From: Staphylococcus argensis
GTDB lineage: Bacteria > Bacillota > Bacilli > Staphylococcales > Staphylococcaceae
Direction: 5' to 3'
Length of the DNA stretch: 64,000 nt
NCBI RefSeq assembly: GCF_002902305.1
Contig: NZ_PPPX01000001.1
Span: 140,462-204,461, forward strand
Positions within the stretch are counted from its first letter, which is position 1, and every line of letters begins with the position of its first letter. The notes beneath the pieces are model-generated. The model ran no database searches. It was not told the DNA's origin and was given only the letters and a program-made list of their open reading frames with translations. The position numbers were made by a program, and so were the translations under genes. Below, one piece after another: positions 8,787-17,722 of the stretch.

Positions 8787-9841
8787 AAATATCTATAATC
8801 ATTCCTGTATATAATGCAGAACGGACAATCGAACGTGCTATACGATCAATCGATACGAAAAAGACACACGAAATCATTTGTGTGAATGACGGTTCAACCG
8901 ATGGCTCTTTAGATGTCTTGAAAAGTCTAGCGCGAGAACGCTCTGACATCAATATTATTGATCAACCGAATCAAGGCGCTGCTGTAGCTCGCAACAAAGG
9001 CCTAGAGGCGATGACAGGCGATGCATTTATGTTTTTAGATGCCGATGACGAGTTTTTAACAGGACGTATCGACTTTATGTTGAAGTATTATCAAGCGAAC
9101 GAGGACGTCGAAATCGTCGTAGGACAACTAGCACGAGAGGAACATGGTACGTGGGTGCCTATTGCTACACATGAAAGTATTAGACGTGAGGCGCTAGTGA
9201 ATTTACAATCTTGTCCAGAAGTCATGCAGTCGATAGGTCCGGGTGCGAAGATGTTTAGCGCGCGTTTTAAAGATTTACGTTTCGACACGGATGTGACGTT
9301 CTGTGAGGAGCACACGTTTATCATTCAAGCCTATAATCAAGCACGTGATATTCAACTTATTCCTACGCTCATTTATGGCTATAATACAGAAGCTGACTCT
9401 GTCACTGCTTCAAGGGTAGCGCGCTTTACTGACTATCTAGTTGATGCTGAAAAGGTGCGTCAACGCGTGATGCGTAAGTTGTTGCTCAGAGAAGAACGTG
9501 AATATTATAGCTATCGTATGGATGACTTGATTGTAAGTTATTTGATACAGAACTATTTAACAGAACATCCACAACTGACGTCTGAGCTCATCAACCAAGT
9601 GATTGAATACTTAAGAGAAATGCAAGAAACTGACCGCTCTAGTGAGGCGTTCTTTAGAATTATTGAGGCAGTGGAACAAGCAGGTCAAGGATGGTCGAAA
9701 GCACTGTACCAACCTTGGCGTTCAGCCCTCGTACAGATGGGTGTAGGCCGTCCACCGTATTACATTTTTAAAGTTAAAGTGTTGCCAAAACGTACGAAAT
9801 TCTCGTCTAAACAACGCTTAAAACGTATACTTAAACGTTAA
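8783..9841 (+). CDS. tagX: Teichoic acid biosynthesis glycosyltransferase TagX
   Basis: Family 2 (GT-A) glycosyltransferase of 352 aa, cytoplasmic or membrane-associated. Visible are the nucleotide-sugar fold start ISIIIPVYNAERTIERAI, NDGSTDGS, NQGAAVARNKGL and the metal-binding LDADDEF near residue 92. TagX always sits with tag genes in staphylococci but its exact donor and acceptor are unsettled. The GTG start overlaps the tagB stop by four bases (GTGA), showing translational coupling. A basic C-terminal tail rich in Lys and Arg probably binds the membrane. Confidence 0.9.
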   Translation: MKISIIIPVYNAERTIERAIRSIDTKKTHEIICVNDGSTDGSLDVLKSLARERSDINIIDQPNQGAAVARNKGLEAMTGDAFMFLDADDEFLTGRIDFMLKYYQANEDVEIVVGQLAREEHGTWVPIATHESIRREALVNLQSCPEVMQSIGPGAKMFSARFKDLRFDTDVTFCEEHTFIIQAYNQARDIQLIPTLIYGYNTEADSVTASRVARFTDYLVDAEKVRQRVMRKLLLREEREYYSYRMDDLIVSYLIQNYLTEHPQLTSELINQVIEYLREMQETDRSSEAFFRIIEAVEQAGQGWSKALYQPWRSALVQMGVGRPPYYIFKVKVLPKRTKFSSKQRLKRILKR

Positions 9842-9955
9842 ATGGCTGTATGACCGACAGAAATTCACTTCGTTCTGTCTAATGATAATATAATTATCAT
9901 AACTGAAAGCAACGTGTTATAATTTAACCACTAAAAAGGCAGAAGGAGTGAAATT

Positions 9956-10354
9956 ATGAGACGTGTAATTACATATGGTACATACGATTTATTACACTAT
10001 GGCCATATCGAACTATTGCGTCGTGCGCGTGAAATGGGAGATTACCTAATCGTCGCGCTCTCAACGGACGAATTCAACCGTATTAAGCACAAGAAATCTT
10101 ATTACAACTTTGAACAACGTAAGATGATGTTAGAATCGATTCGTTACGTTGACCTTGTCATCCCTGAAGATGGATGGGGACAGAAAGAGAAAGATGTCGA
10201 TCGTTACGAAGTAGATACTTTCGTCATGGGTCACGATTGGGAAGGTGAATTTGACTTCTTGAAAGACAAATGTGACGTGATCTACTTAAAACGTACAGAA
10301 GGTATTTCGACTACTCAAATCAAACGTGAACTTTACGGTGACGACGCAACTTAA
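9956..10354 (+). CDS. tagD: Glycerol-3-phosphate cytidylyltransferase TagD/TarD
   Basis: Makes CDP-glycerol from CTP and sn-glycerol-3-phosphate, the donor for TagB and the polymerase. 132 aa, the full family length, with the nucleotidyltransferase HxGH motif at His14-His17 and RTEGISTT at 113-120. AAGGAG stands before the ATG. A TATAAT at 9918-9923 suggests a promoter of its own after tagX, so it can be expressed apart from the tagGBX transcript. A strong terminator follows. Confidence 0.97.
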   Translation: MRRVITYGTYDLLHYGHIELLRRAREMGDYLIVALSTDEFNRIKHKKSYYNFEQRKMMLESIRYVDLVIPEDGWGQKEKDVDRYEVDTFVMGHDWEGEFDFLKDKCDVIYLKRTEGISTTQIKRELYGDDAT

Positions 10355-10420
10355 TAACGATGTATGAGGAAGTTTGTGACTAGAAAGAGTTGGATAGCAC
10401 AAACCTTCCTACTATAGTAA

Positions 10421-10475
10421 AGAAAGCCCTAGTCGGTGTTGAAACGAGCGAATCAACATCAGCTAGGGCTCTTTT
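10421..10475. terminator. Bidirectional terminator between tagD and pbp4
   Basis: Stem AAAGCCCTAG / CTAGGGCTCTTTT with a large loop that can fold further, lying between convergent genes. Confidence 0.8.
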
Positions 10476-10545
10476 GATGTGTAAGAACGAGCGCAGTGAA
10501 CTCTGGATTATAGTTCCGAGTCTGCGCAAGTATTTCTTATTTAGA

Positions 10546-11832
10546 TTATTTACGTTTTTTTACAGCCTCAATAATTAAATACACAATGATTGCTAAAGCA
10601 GCTATGATGAGCACAAATCCGAGTGCTGTAAGTAACGGATGTGTTTCCCAAGAAGACTTAGCAACTGTTGTAGCTTCGTGTAGTACAGGCTTTTTCGCTT
10701 TCACACTAGGCGGGCCATAACTTTTATCAATAAACTCGCGTTGATAGTCAAGATGAACTTGGCCATCTTTGACGACAAAGTTATAGTCTTTCGCTTTCAT
10801 GTCTTTCGGTACGACATCGTACAGATCTTTGGCAATATAGTAAGTCTTACCATCAATATCATGCTTACCTTTCTTCAGTACTTTCTTGTATTGATAGTTA
10901 TCGTAAGACTGTTCCATCATCGCGTTACCCATCATATTACGCTGTTTCTCGCCACCAAGATGCACGTAATCACCGGCACCCATAATCGTTTGAACGATGC
11001 GTAAACCGCCGCGTTTCGTTGATAAAGTGTGGTTATAGTCTGCCACATCACTTGAACCTGTCTTCAGACCATCTGTGCCTTTCAGACTCATATCTGCGCC
11101 ATCAAGTGAGTGATTTAAAGTATAGTAAGTGACGTTATGTTGTGTAGGTGCGAGTTGTTTAGTAAAATGCAGTAATTTCGGTGTATCTTTAACGACATGG
11201 AGCGATAACAATTCGAAGTCTTTAGCAGTGGAAGTACTATTTTCTTCGTTCTTATACTTTTTAGGCGCAAAGTCCTTTAATTGATTATTCTCGGCACCCG
11301 TAGGATTGACGAAGTGCGTGTTTTTCATACCTAAATCTTTGGCTTTATGATTCATTTCGTCTGTAAAGTCTGATACACTACCGGATACCTCTTTAGCTAG
11401 AATCAATGCAGCAGCGTTACTTGAAGCTGACACGGTAATTTGTAGTAGTTCTCGGATTGTATAGGTTTCGCCTGGATAAAGTTTAGTGTTGCTGAGTTCT
11501 GGTAACGTCGACATGCGGTAGTGTTCGTCAGTGATCTTTACTTTATCGTCAAGTGAAAGTTTACCTTTCTGTACAGCTTCCATAGTGAGATACATCGTCA
11601 TGAGTTTCGTCATTGAAGCGGGGTACCATTTTTTATCCCAATTGTACTTATAGAGGACTTGGCCATTTTGGGCGACATTGGCTGCGCCTTCAGGTTCATA
11701 GGCGGAGGTGACGTTATTGTAACCGTACTGATTTGCGATTTGAGAAGGGGAAACTGTTTCCGCGTGTGCAAAAGGTGTTATAATTGAAACAACGAAGAGT
11801 ACAGTTACAATCGCGCATATAAATTTTTTCAT
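10546..11832 (-). CDS. pbp4: Penicillin-binding protein 4 (DD-carboxypeptidase/transpeptidase)
   Basis: Low-molecular-mass PBP of the S11 family, 428 aa; in staphylococci it makes the peptidoglycan highly cross-linked. N-terminal signal peptide ending AHA (about residue 24), active-site SMTK at 73-76, SSN at 137-139, KTG at 257-259, a C-terminal beta domain and a membrane anchor with a KKRK tail. The likely start is the ATG at 11830-11832; another ATG three codons upstream is possible and the ribosome site is weak. It is divergent from abcA across 190 bases, the arrangement known from S. aureus, where the shared region links both genes to beta-lactam response. Confidence 0.95.
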   Translation of the reverse strand: MKKFICAIVTVLFVVSIITPFAHAETVSPSQIANQYGYNNVTSAYEPEGAANVAQNGQVLYKYNWDKKWYPASMTKLMTMYLTMEAVQKGKLSLDDKVKITDEHYRMSTLPELSNTKLYPGETYTIRELLQITVSASSNAAALILAKEVSGSVSDFTDEMNHKAKDLGMKNTHFVNPTGAENNQLKDFAPKKYKNEENSTSTAKDFELLSLHVVKDTPKLLHFTKQLAPTQHNVTYYTLNHSLDGADMSLKGTDGLKTGSSDVADYNHTLSTKRGGLRIVQTIMGAGDYVHLGGEKQRNMMGNAMMEQSYDNYQYKKVLKKGKHDIDGKTYYIAKDLYDVVPKDMKAKDYNFVVKDGQVHLDYQREFIDKSYGPPSVKAKKPVLHEATTVAKSSWETHPLLTALGFVLIIAALAIIVYLIIEAVKKRK

Positions 11833-12021
11833 AATCAACATTCTTTCTTACTAACCTATAATTTTGCAATAGCAATATTTTAGCACATGTGTAGACTAAA
11901 TTAAAATATTGCCACTGCTGAATTTATCATACTTTTGACTGATGAAGAGGTTAGACTGAGGGTTGTCTTCCTTCAGTGTGAAGGGCTACTAAATCTTAAA
12001 CTTATCAACGAGGTACATACT
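11833..12021. promoter_or_regulatory. Shared pbp4/abcA divergent promoter region
   Basis: 189 bases between two divergent starts. In S. aureus this region is bound by MgrA and other regulators. AT-rich stretches fit promoters in both directions, but no exact operator could be assigned. Confidence 0.6.
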
Positions 12022-13740
12022 ATGAAACAAGGAAATCCATTGTTCTTCTTATTTCGTAAACTCAACTGGCCCGTGGGCTTAATTATTGCCGCGATACTTA
12101 TCTCCTCTCTAGGGAGTTTAACTGGGTTAGTCGTTCCGGCTTTCACCGGCCAGATGGTAGATAAATTCTCACTTGATTCCATCAATCCTATGTTTATCGT
12201 ATTGTTCGCAGGAATCTTTATTCTCAATGCGGTATTAAGTGGTTTAGGTCTCTACCTATTGAGTAAGATTGGTGAGAAGCTCATCTTTGCGATTCGTTCT
12301 ATCCTTTGGAAACACATTATTCAGTTGAAGATGCCGTTCTTCGATCAGAATGAAAGTGGACAGCTTATGAGTCGTTTAACAGATGATACGAAAGTCATCA
12401 ATGAGTTCGTTTCACAGAAGTTGCCGGAATTATTTCCTTCTGTCATCACTATCGTCGGCTCACTTGTCATGCTGTTCGTTATGGATTGGCAAATGACTTT
12501 ACTTACTTTTATCACTATACCAATTCTCATCATGATTATGATTCCTTTAGGGAAAGTCATGCAGAGAATTTCAACTTCAACCCAAACGGAGATCGCCAAT
12601 TTCAGTGGTTTGCTCGGCCGGGTGTTAACAGAAATGCGTTTGGTGAAAGTCTCCAATACGGAGCAATTAGAGCTCAACAAAGCGCATAAGAACTTGAACG
12701 AAATTTACCGTTTAGGTCTGAAACAAGCGAAGATTACTGCCGTGATTCAACCGATCTCAGGTGTTGTCATGCTGTTGACGATTGCCATCATTCTCGGATT
12801 CGGTGCGTTGCGTATTTCTTCTGGAGCGATGACAGCAGGGACGTTAATCGCGATGATCTTCTACGTGATTCAACTGTCTATGCCGCTCGTTAATTTAACG
12901 ACATTAGCGACAGATTATCGTAAAGCAGTCGGCGCAAGTAGCCGTATTCATGAGATTATGAGCGAACCGTTAGAGGATATCGAACAAGACGTTCACAAGC
13001 CTATTCAAGATGGTAAATTAAGTTTCCAACACGTCGACTTTAAATATGACGTGAAACCGATTCTAGAAGATGTTTCATTCGATATTCAACCTGGGACGGT
13101 CACTGCCTTTGTTGGCCCATCAGGTTCAGGTAAAAGTACCATCTTCAATATTATTGAGCGCATGTATGATATTGAACGTGGCGATATAAGCTATGGCACG
13201 CAATCTATTTATGACATTCCGCTCGCGCAGTGGCGTAACAAGATTGGTTACGTGATGCAATCCAATTCAATGATGAATGGTACAATTCGTGACAACTTAC
13301 TTTATGGTATTAATAGAGAAGTCAGTGATGAAGAGTTGATTAATTATGCCAAATTAGCGAACTGTCATGAGTTTATTCAAGAATTTGAGGATGGCTATGA
13401 CACTGTAGTAGGTGAGCGTGGGCTCAAACTATCAGGTGGACAACGTCAGCGTATCGACATTGCTCGTAGTTTCGTGAAGAACCCAGACATCCTATTATTA
13501 GACGAAGCCACTGCTAACTTAGATAGTGAGAGTGAGCGCAAGATTCAAGAAGCACTTGAAACCTTGATGGAGAATCGTACTACTGTCGTTATCGCACACC
13601 GTTTATCTACGATTAAGAAAGCTGAACAAATCATCTTTATCGACGGCGGTCATGTGACGGGTAGAGGTACGCACCAAGGACTCATGGCTGAACACCAGAA
13701 ATATCAAGAATTCGTTCATACGCAGAATTTAAGCGATTAA
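12022..13740 (+). CDS. abcA: ABC exporter AbcA (permease-ATPase fusion)
   Basis: Homodimeric exporter of 572 aa: six-helix transmembrane domain (about 1-310) followed by an ATPase domain (about 335-572) with Walker A GPSGSGKST, signature LSGGQRQR, Walker B ILLLDEATANLD and switch His in VIAHRLS. Full-length match to S. aureus AbcA, which is linked to beta-lactam tolerance and cytotoxin (PSM) export. The ATG at 12022 (MKQGNPLFFLF) with CGAGGTAC upstream is chosen over an in-frame start 87 bases upstream that would add an unrelated segment. MgrA, encoded at 52.8-53.3 kb, regulates it in S. aureus. Confidence 0.95.
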   Translation: MKQGNPLFFLFRKLNWPVGLIIAAILISSLGSLTGLVVPAFTGQMVDKFSLDSINPMFIVLFAGIFILNAVLSGLGLYLLSKIGEKLIFAIRSILWKHIIQLKMPFFDQNESGQLMSRLTDDTKVINEFVSQKLPELFPSVITIVGSLVMLFVMDWQMTLLTFITIPILIMIMIPLGKVMQRISTSTQTEIANFSGLLGRVLTEMRLVKVSNTEQLELNKAHKNLNEIYRLGLKQAKITAVIQPISGVVMLLTIAIILGFGALRISSGAMTAGTLIAMIFYVIQLSMPLVNLTTLATDYRKAVGASSRIHEIMSEPLEDIEQDVHKPIQDGKLSFQHVDFKYDVKPILEDVSFDIQPGTVTAFVGPSGSGKSTIFNIIERMYDIERGDISYGTQSIYDIPLAQWRNKIGYVMQSNSMMNGTIRDNLLYGINREVSDEELINYAKLANCHEFIQEFEDGYDTVVGERGLKLSGGQRQRIDIARSFVKNPDILLLDEATANLDSESERKIQEALETLMENRTTVVIAHRLSTIKKAEQIIFIDGGHVTGRGTHQGLMAEHQKYQEFVHTQNLSD

Positions 13741-14065
13741 TGGATATGGCAACGTAATTTAATTAATAAAGTAATTTTTCTATAAGCCACCAGCAAGGTC
13801 GTTGACTTTGTTGGTGGCTTTTGTAAATTGAATGTTTCGAGGTAAGAGCACCTCTTAACATCGCAAATAACCGTACGGTAAATCTATAATTACAGAAAAA
13901 TGAAGCAGAAAGTCGAAGTATAACCGTGGAATGTCATCTAATTGTTATTTCTCGTCCGTTCTGTGAATGGTATAATAATTCTTGTAATATCCTATTCTTA
14001 ACAGTTAATAGTTCATTTTTACTATACATACAATGACTTTTACTAATCTGAGGGGTGTATTCAGC
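13741..14065. other. Intergenic region between abcA and the nucleoside transporter
   Basis: About 325 bases holding the abcA terminator (13783-13823) and, presumably, the promoter of the transporter in the AT-rich part after 13960. No riboswitch was recognised. Confidence 0.5.
13783..13823 (+). terminator. Terminator of abcA
   Basis: Stem AAGCCACCAGCAA / TTGTTGGTGGCTTTT, with T-run. Confidence 0.9.
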
Positions 14066-15292
14066 GTGTATTTATTAATTAATATCATCGGTTTAATCGT
14101 CTTTCTTGCTATAGCCGTGCTGTTCTCAAGAAATCGACGTCACATTCAATGGAAATCCGTCGCTATACTCGTCGTACTCAACTTGTTCTTAGCGTGGTTC
14201 TTTATCTACTTTCCGTGGGGAAGAGCAGTTGTTAAAGGTTTAGCAAACGGTATCGCGTGGGTCATTGAATCAGCGCATCATGGTACAGGGTTTGCTTTCA
14301 ATAGTTTCGTAGGCGAGCAGATGGATATGGCCATCAGTGCCTTATTCCCAATCCTCCTCGTCGTACCTTTATTTGATATTCTGATGTATTTCAATATCTT
14401 ACCTCGTTTCATCGGTGCCATCGGTTGGTTGCTTGCAAAAGTGACACGTCAACCTCGATTTGAATCGTTCTTCGGTATTGAAATGATGTTTCTTGGAAAT
14501 ACGGAAGCACTTGCTGTTTCGAGTGAACAGTTAAAACGCATGAACGAAGCGCGTGTCTTAACGGTAGCGATGATGTCGATGAGTTCAGTGTCTGGCGCTA
14601 TCGTTGGGGCTTACGTCACTATGGTGCCTGGTGATCTCGTGCTCACAGCGATTCCGCTCAATATTATTAATGCCATTATCGTGGCATCGATATTGAATCC
14701 TGTGTCAGTGAAAGAACAAGAAGACATCATTTATAGTATTCGTAATGAAGAAGTAGAGCGTCAGCCATTCTTCTCATTCTTAGGTGATTCGGTATTAAAC
14801 GCAGGTAAATTGATACTCATCATTATCGCGTTTGTCATCAGTTTCGTGGCGCTTTCAGATTTAATCGATCGTTTCATCCATCTTATTACTGGTCTCATCG
14901 CACAAGGTATGCACTGGAAAGGTAGCTTTGGTTTAGACCAAATTCTCGGGGTCTTCATGTATCCATTCGCGCTACTATTAGGTTTGCCATTCGATGAAGC
15001 TTGGCTCGTTGCGCAACAGATGGCGAAGAAGATTGTTACTAACGAGTTTGTCGTGATGGGTAGCATCAAAGATCAAGTGAATAGTTATTCGCCACACCAT
15101 CGTGCAGTGATTACGACATTCTTAATTTCATTCGCGAACTTCTCAACGATTGGTATGATTGTCGGTACGTTGAAAGGGATTGTCGACCAACGTACGACCG
15201 ACTTTGTATCTAAATATGTTCCGATGATGTTGCTTGCAGGTATCCTCGTTTCATTAATGACAGCAGGCTTTGTCGGTCTTTTCGCTTGGTAA
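14066..15292 (+). CDS. Concentrative nucleoside transporter (NupC/CNT family)
   Basis: Polytopic membrane protein of 408 aa with about ten membrane segments, of the CNT family that takes up nucleosides with cations. Visible family features are the FFGIEMMFLGNTEALAVSS stretch (the family's N-Q/E-T/S-E region), the gate-type repeat and the late SFANFSTIGMIVGTLK segment. The GTG at 14066 (MYLLINIIGLIVFL) with GAGGGGTG upstream is preferred to an ATG 33 bases further up that would place a polar tail before the first helix. Single gene with a strong terminator. Which nucleoside is carried cannot be told. Confidence 0.88.
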   Translation: MYLLINIIGLIVFLAIAVLFSRNRRHIQWKSVAILVVLNLFLAWFFIYFPWGRAVVKGLANGIAWVIESAHHGTGFAFNSFVGEQMDMAISALFPILLVVPLFDILMYFNILPRFIGAIGWLLAKVTRQPRFESFFGIEMMFLGNTEALAVSSEQLKRMNEARVLTVAMMSMSSVSGAIVGAYVTMVPGDLVLTAIPLNIINAIIVASILNPVSVKEQEDIIYSIRNEEVERQPFFSFLGDSVLNAGKLILIIIAFVISFVALSDLIDRFIHLITGLIAQGMHWKGSFGLDQILGVFMYPFALLLGLPFDEAWLVAQQMAKKIVTNEFVVMGSIKDQVNSYSPHHRAVITTFLISFANFSTIGMIVGTLKGIVDQRTTDFVSKYVPMMLLAGILVSLMTAGFVGLFAW

Positions 15293-15308
15293 TGTGATTT
15301 AAAGTTAT

Positions 15309-15351
15309 AGCCTTAATATGAAGCTGAATTGCTTCATATTAGGGCTTTTTT
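15309..15351 (+). terminator. Terminator of the nucleoside transporter gene
   Basis: Long stem AGCCTTAATATGAAGC / GCTTCATATTAGGGCT followed by TTTTT. Confidence 0.92.
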
Positions 15352-15384
15352 AATGCACAAAAGTTGTTAAAAATTCCATACGAA

Positions 15385-15433
15385 AAAGCCAAGTCATATG
15401 TAAGTGGTGTCGACCTACAATGGACTTGGCTTT
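15385..15433. terminator. Second hairpin, possibly a terminator for minus-strand transcripts
   Basis: Arms AAAGCCAAGTC (15385-15395) and GACTTGGCTTT (15423-15433) are perfectly complementary. A run of five A on the left gives a U-run on the minus strand. No gene on that strand ends here. Confidence 0.5.
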
Positions 15434-15790
15434 ACGGGAAATGAATTTGAGTATACGACAAGCAAGGACTAGTACTTGTGTATACATCGAGCAAAAATTT
15501 GTTTTGTTACTATAAACAACACAAAGGAGATGGCTTCTTGCTGTTTCCAACAAGAAGATGAAATTAATTATAGCAAACACAACAATATAAGTAAATAGAA
15601 AATTCAGAAAGTTAGCAACTGTAAGTTATTTCTAACTGCGCTGAGTTACCGTCAGATGAGGGTTCAACCTACTATAAATTAACACAAAATTAGCACGATT
15701 ATCTTTCGAAGTTTCTCTCGTAGTGTTGTAGTTAGCTTTAATATTTGCTACTATGCTAGTGATTAACAATTTTTAAAGGAGGTTGCGAGG

Positions 15791-16624
15791 ATGAACAAGA
15801 CAATTAGAGATATTATACTCGTCATTATTGGTTCCTTTATATTCTCAGCTGGCGTTAATACATTTATCATATCAGGTCAATTAGGTGAAGGTGGCGTAAC
15901 CGGTCTAGCCATCACGCTTTACTATGCGTTTCATATTTCACCCGCCATTTCTAACTTTGTATTAAACGCGATTCTTCTCGTTGTAGGATTTAAATATTTA
16001 AGTCGACGTAATACGTATTTAACCATTCTCGCAACAGTGTTAATGTCTATCTTTTTAAAATTAACTGAGACATGGCATGTAGAAACGGATAACATCATCA
16101 TCAATGCGATCTTCGGTGGTTCATGTGTCGGACTCGGAATTGGTATCATCGTTATTGCTGGCGGAACATCTGGAGGAACGACAATCTTAGCGCGTATTGT
16201 TTCTAAGTATACAGAATTCAATACAGCATATGCGTTATTGTTCTTCGACTTAATTGTTGTACTCATCTCACTTACAGAAATTCCGATTGCGAAAGCGCTC
16301 GTAACTGTAGTTTCACTATACATCGGTACGAAAGTGATGGACTTCGTTATTGAGGGTCTCAATACGAAGAAAGCGATGACAATTATTTCTAGTAAACCGG
16401 ACGAGGTAGCCAAAGTGATTGATACCGAGGTCGGTCGTGGTTTAACGATCTTAAATGGTCGTGGTTACTTCTCTAAACAAGAGAAAGATATTCTGTATGT
16501 CGTGATTACGAAGACGCAAATTAGTAAGGCGAAGCGTTTGATTCGTCAAACAGACCAAGATGCTTTCTTAGTCATTCACGATGTGCGTGACGTTTATGGT
16601 AATGGTTTCTTAATGGAAGATTAA
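15791..16624 (+). CDS. YitT family membrane protein (DUF161/DUF2179)
   Basis: 277 aa: N-terminal membrane domain with five to six segments (about 1-200) and a C-terminal soluble DUF2179 domain (about 210-277) with the GRGLTILNGRGYFSKQEKDI stretch, which resembles a small ligand-binding fold. The family is widespread in Firmicutes; its transport or sensing role is not established. AAAGGAGG stands before the ATG. Single gene followed by a strong terminator. Confidence 0.88.
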   Translation: MNKTIRDIILVIIGSFIFSAGVNTFIISGQLGEGGVTGLAITLYYAFHISPAISNFVLNAILLVVGFKYLSRRNTYLTILATVLMSIFLKLTETWHVETDNIIINAIFGGSCVGLGIGIIVIAGGTSGGTTILARIVSKYTEFNTAYALLFFDLIVVLISLTEIPIAKALVTVVSLYIGTKVMDFVIEGLNTKKAMTIISSKPDEVAKVIDTEVGRGLTILNGRGYFSKQEKDILYVVITKTQISKAKRLIRQTDQDAFLVIHDVRDVYGNGFLMED

Positions 16625-16640
16625 TATTTGAAAGAAGATT

Positions 16641-16683
16641 GAGCTGCTGAACGGTTGTAATGCCGTTTGAGCAGCTTTTTTTA
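16641..16683 (+). terminator. Terminator of the YitT-type gene
   Basis: Stem AGCTGCTGAACGG / CCGTTTGAGCAGCT followed by a run of T. Confidence 0.92.
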
Positions 16684-16756
16684 TGATGGGAAGAAATCTT
16701 AATATATAGCTGGAGATGATAGTCATATTATGGAAAAGATGATATAATAGCGCCTG

Positions 16757-16771
16757 TGATAATGATTATCA
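16757..16771. promoter_or_regulatory. Fur box in front of fhuCBG
   Basis: TGATAATGATTATCA is an exact match to the 7-1-7 Fur consensus, 135 bases before the fhuC start. It indicates repression by Fur-Fe(II), so the importer is made in iron shortage. Confidence 0.93.
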
Positions 16772-16906
16772 TTTAGTGATAAAAACGTTTATAATAACAT
16801 AACGTAATGGATATATTGATAGCACGTTAAATAGCATTATAGCTTTATGAAATAGACGCAAATTGTAGAATAAATGATTTCAGTGTTGGAGGAGAGAAGG
16901 GAATTT

Positions 16907-17710
16907 ATGACACGTTTAGCAGGTAATCAAGTTACGATAGGTTACGGTGACCATACGATAGTCGATCAACTCGATGTGAATATCCCAGACGGTAAAGTCA
17001 CATCTATTATCGGACCTAATGGTTGTGGGAAATCAACGTTATTAAAAGCACTTTCACGTCTGTTATCTATTAAAGGCGGAGAAATTGTACTTGATGGAGA
17101 AAGTATTCATACACAATCTACGAAAGAAGTGGCGAAGAAGATTGCCATATTACCGCAGTCTCCTGAAGTGGCGGACGGTTTAACAGTCGGCGAACTCGTT
17201 TCTTACGGACGCTTTCCACATCAGAAAGGCTTTGGCCGTTTGTCAGCAGAAGACAAACAACAAATCGATTGGGCACTTGAAGTGACTGGTACGAAAGAAT
17301 TCAAGTTCCGCTCAATAAACGACTTAAGTGGAGGGCAACGTCAACGTGTATGGATAGCGATGGCGCTCGCTCAGAAGACAGATATCATCTTCTTAGATGA
17401 ACCTACGACGTATTTAGATATTTCACACCAACTCGAAATACTCGAACTGATTACACAACTCAACCGTGAACAAGGTTGTACAATTGTGATGGTCTTGCAT
17501 GATATCAATCAAGCTGTGCGTTTTTCAGACTACCTTATCACGATGAAAGACGGACAAATTGTGAAAGACGGTGAGACATCAGATGTGCTCACTGAAGATA
17601 TATTAGAACGCGTCTTTAATATAGATGTAGAAATTAGCACAGATCCGAGAACGGGCAAACCTATGCTTGTGACTTACGACTTGTGTAAGAGAAACTATCC
17701 AAACGTGTAG
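16907..17710 (+). CDS. fhuC: Ferric hydroxamate ABC importer ATPase FhuC
   Basis: 267-aa ATPase that drives uptake of iron-hydroxamate siderophores; in S. aureus it also serves other siderophore permeases. Walker A GPNGCGKST, signature LSGGQRQR, Walker B IIFLDEPTTYLD and switch His in VLHDINQA are intact. The ATG at 16907 follows GGAGGAGAGAAGGG; an in-frame ATG 33 bases upstream would put the ribosome site inside the gene. First gene of fhuC-fhuB-fhuG behind an exact Fur box. Confidence 0.96.
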   Translation: MTRLAGNQVTIGYGDHTIVDQLDVNIPDGKVTSIIGPNGCGKSTLLKALSRLLSIKGGEIVLDGESIHTQSTKEVAKKIAILPQSPEVADGLTVGELVSYGRFPHQKGFGRLSAEDKQQIDWALEVTGTKEFKFRSINDLSGGQRQRVWIAMALAQKTDIIFLDEPTTYLDISHQLEILELITQLNREQGCTIVMVLHDINQAVRFSDYLITMKDGQIVKDGETSDVLTEDILERVFNIDVEISTDPRTGKPMLVTYDLCKRNYPNV

Positions 17711-17722
17711 GGAGTATGCAAG

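Larger units (their letters stand above)
15293..15790. other. Intergenic region before the YitT-type gene
   Basis: About 500 bases. It holds the transporter terminator (15309-15351), a second hairpin with arms AAAGCCAAGTC and GACTTGGCTTT (15385-15433), then AT-rich sequence with AAGGAGA at about 15525 that has no convincing reading frame behind it. A 76-codon minus-strand frame overlaps both hairpins and is not credible. The hairpin and orphan ribosome-like site could mark a small RNA, but nothing shows it. Confidence 0.5.

Noticed and set aside
9883..9899. Fur or PerR box TGATAATATAATTATCA before tagD
   Set aside because: The half-sites are separated by three bases instead of one, and tagD is not an iron gene; likely AT-rich chance near a promoter.
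15350..15580. 76-codon minus-strand frame
   Set aside because: It runs through two hairpins, has no ribosome site, and its sequence is not protein-like.
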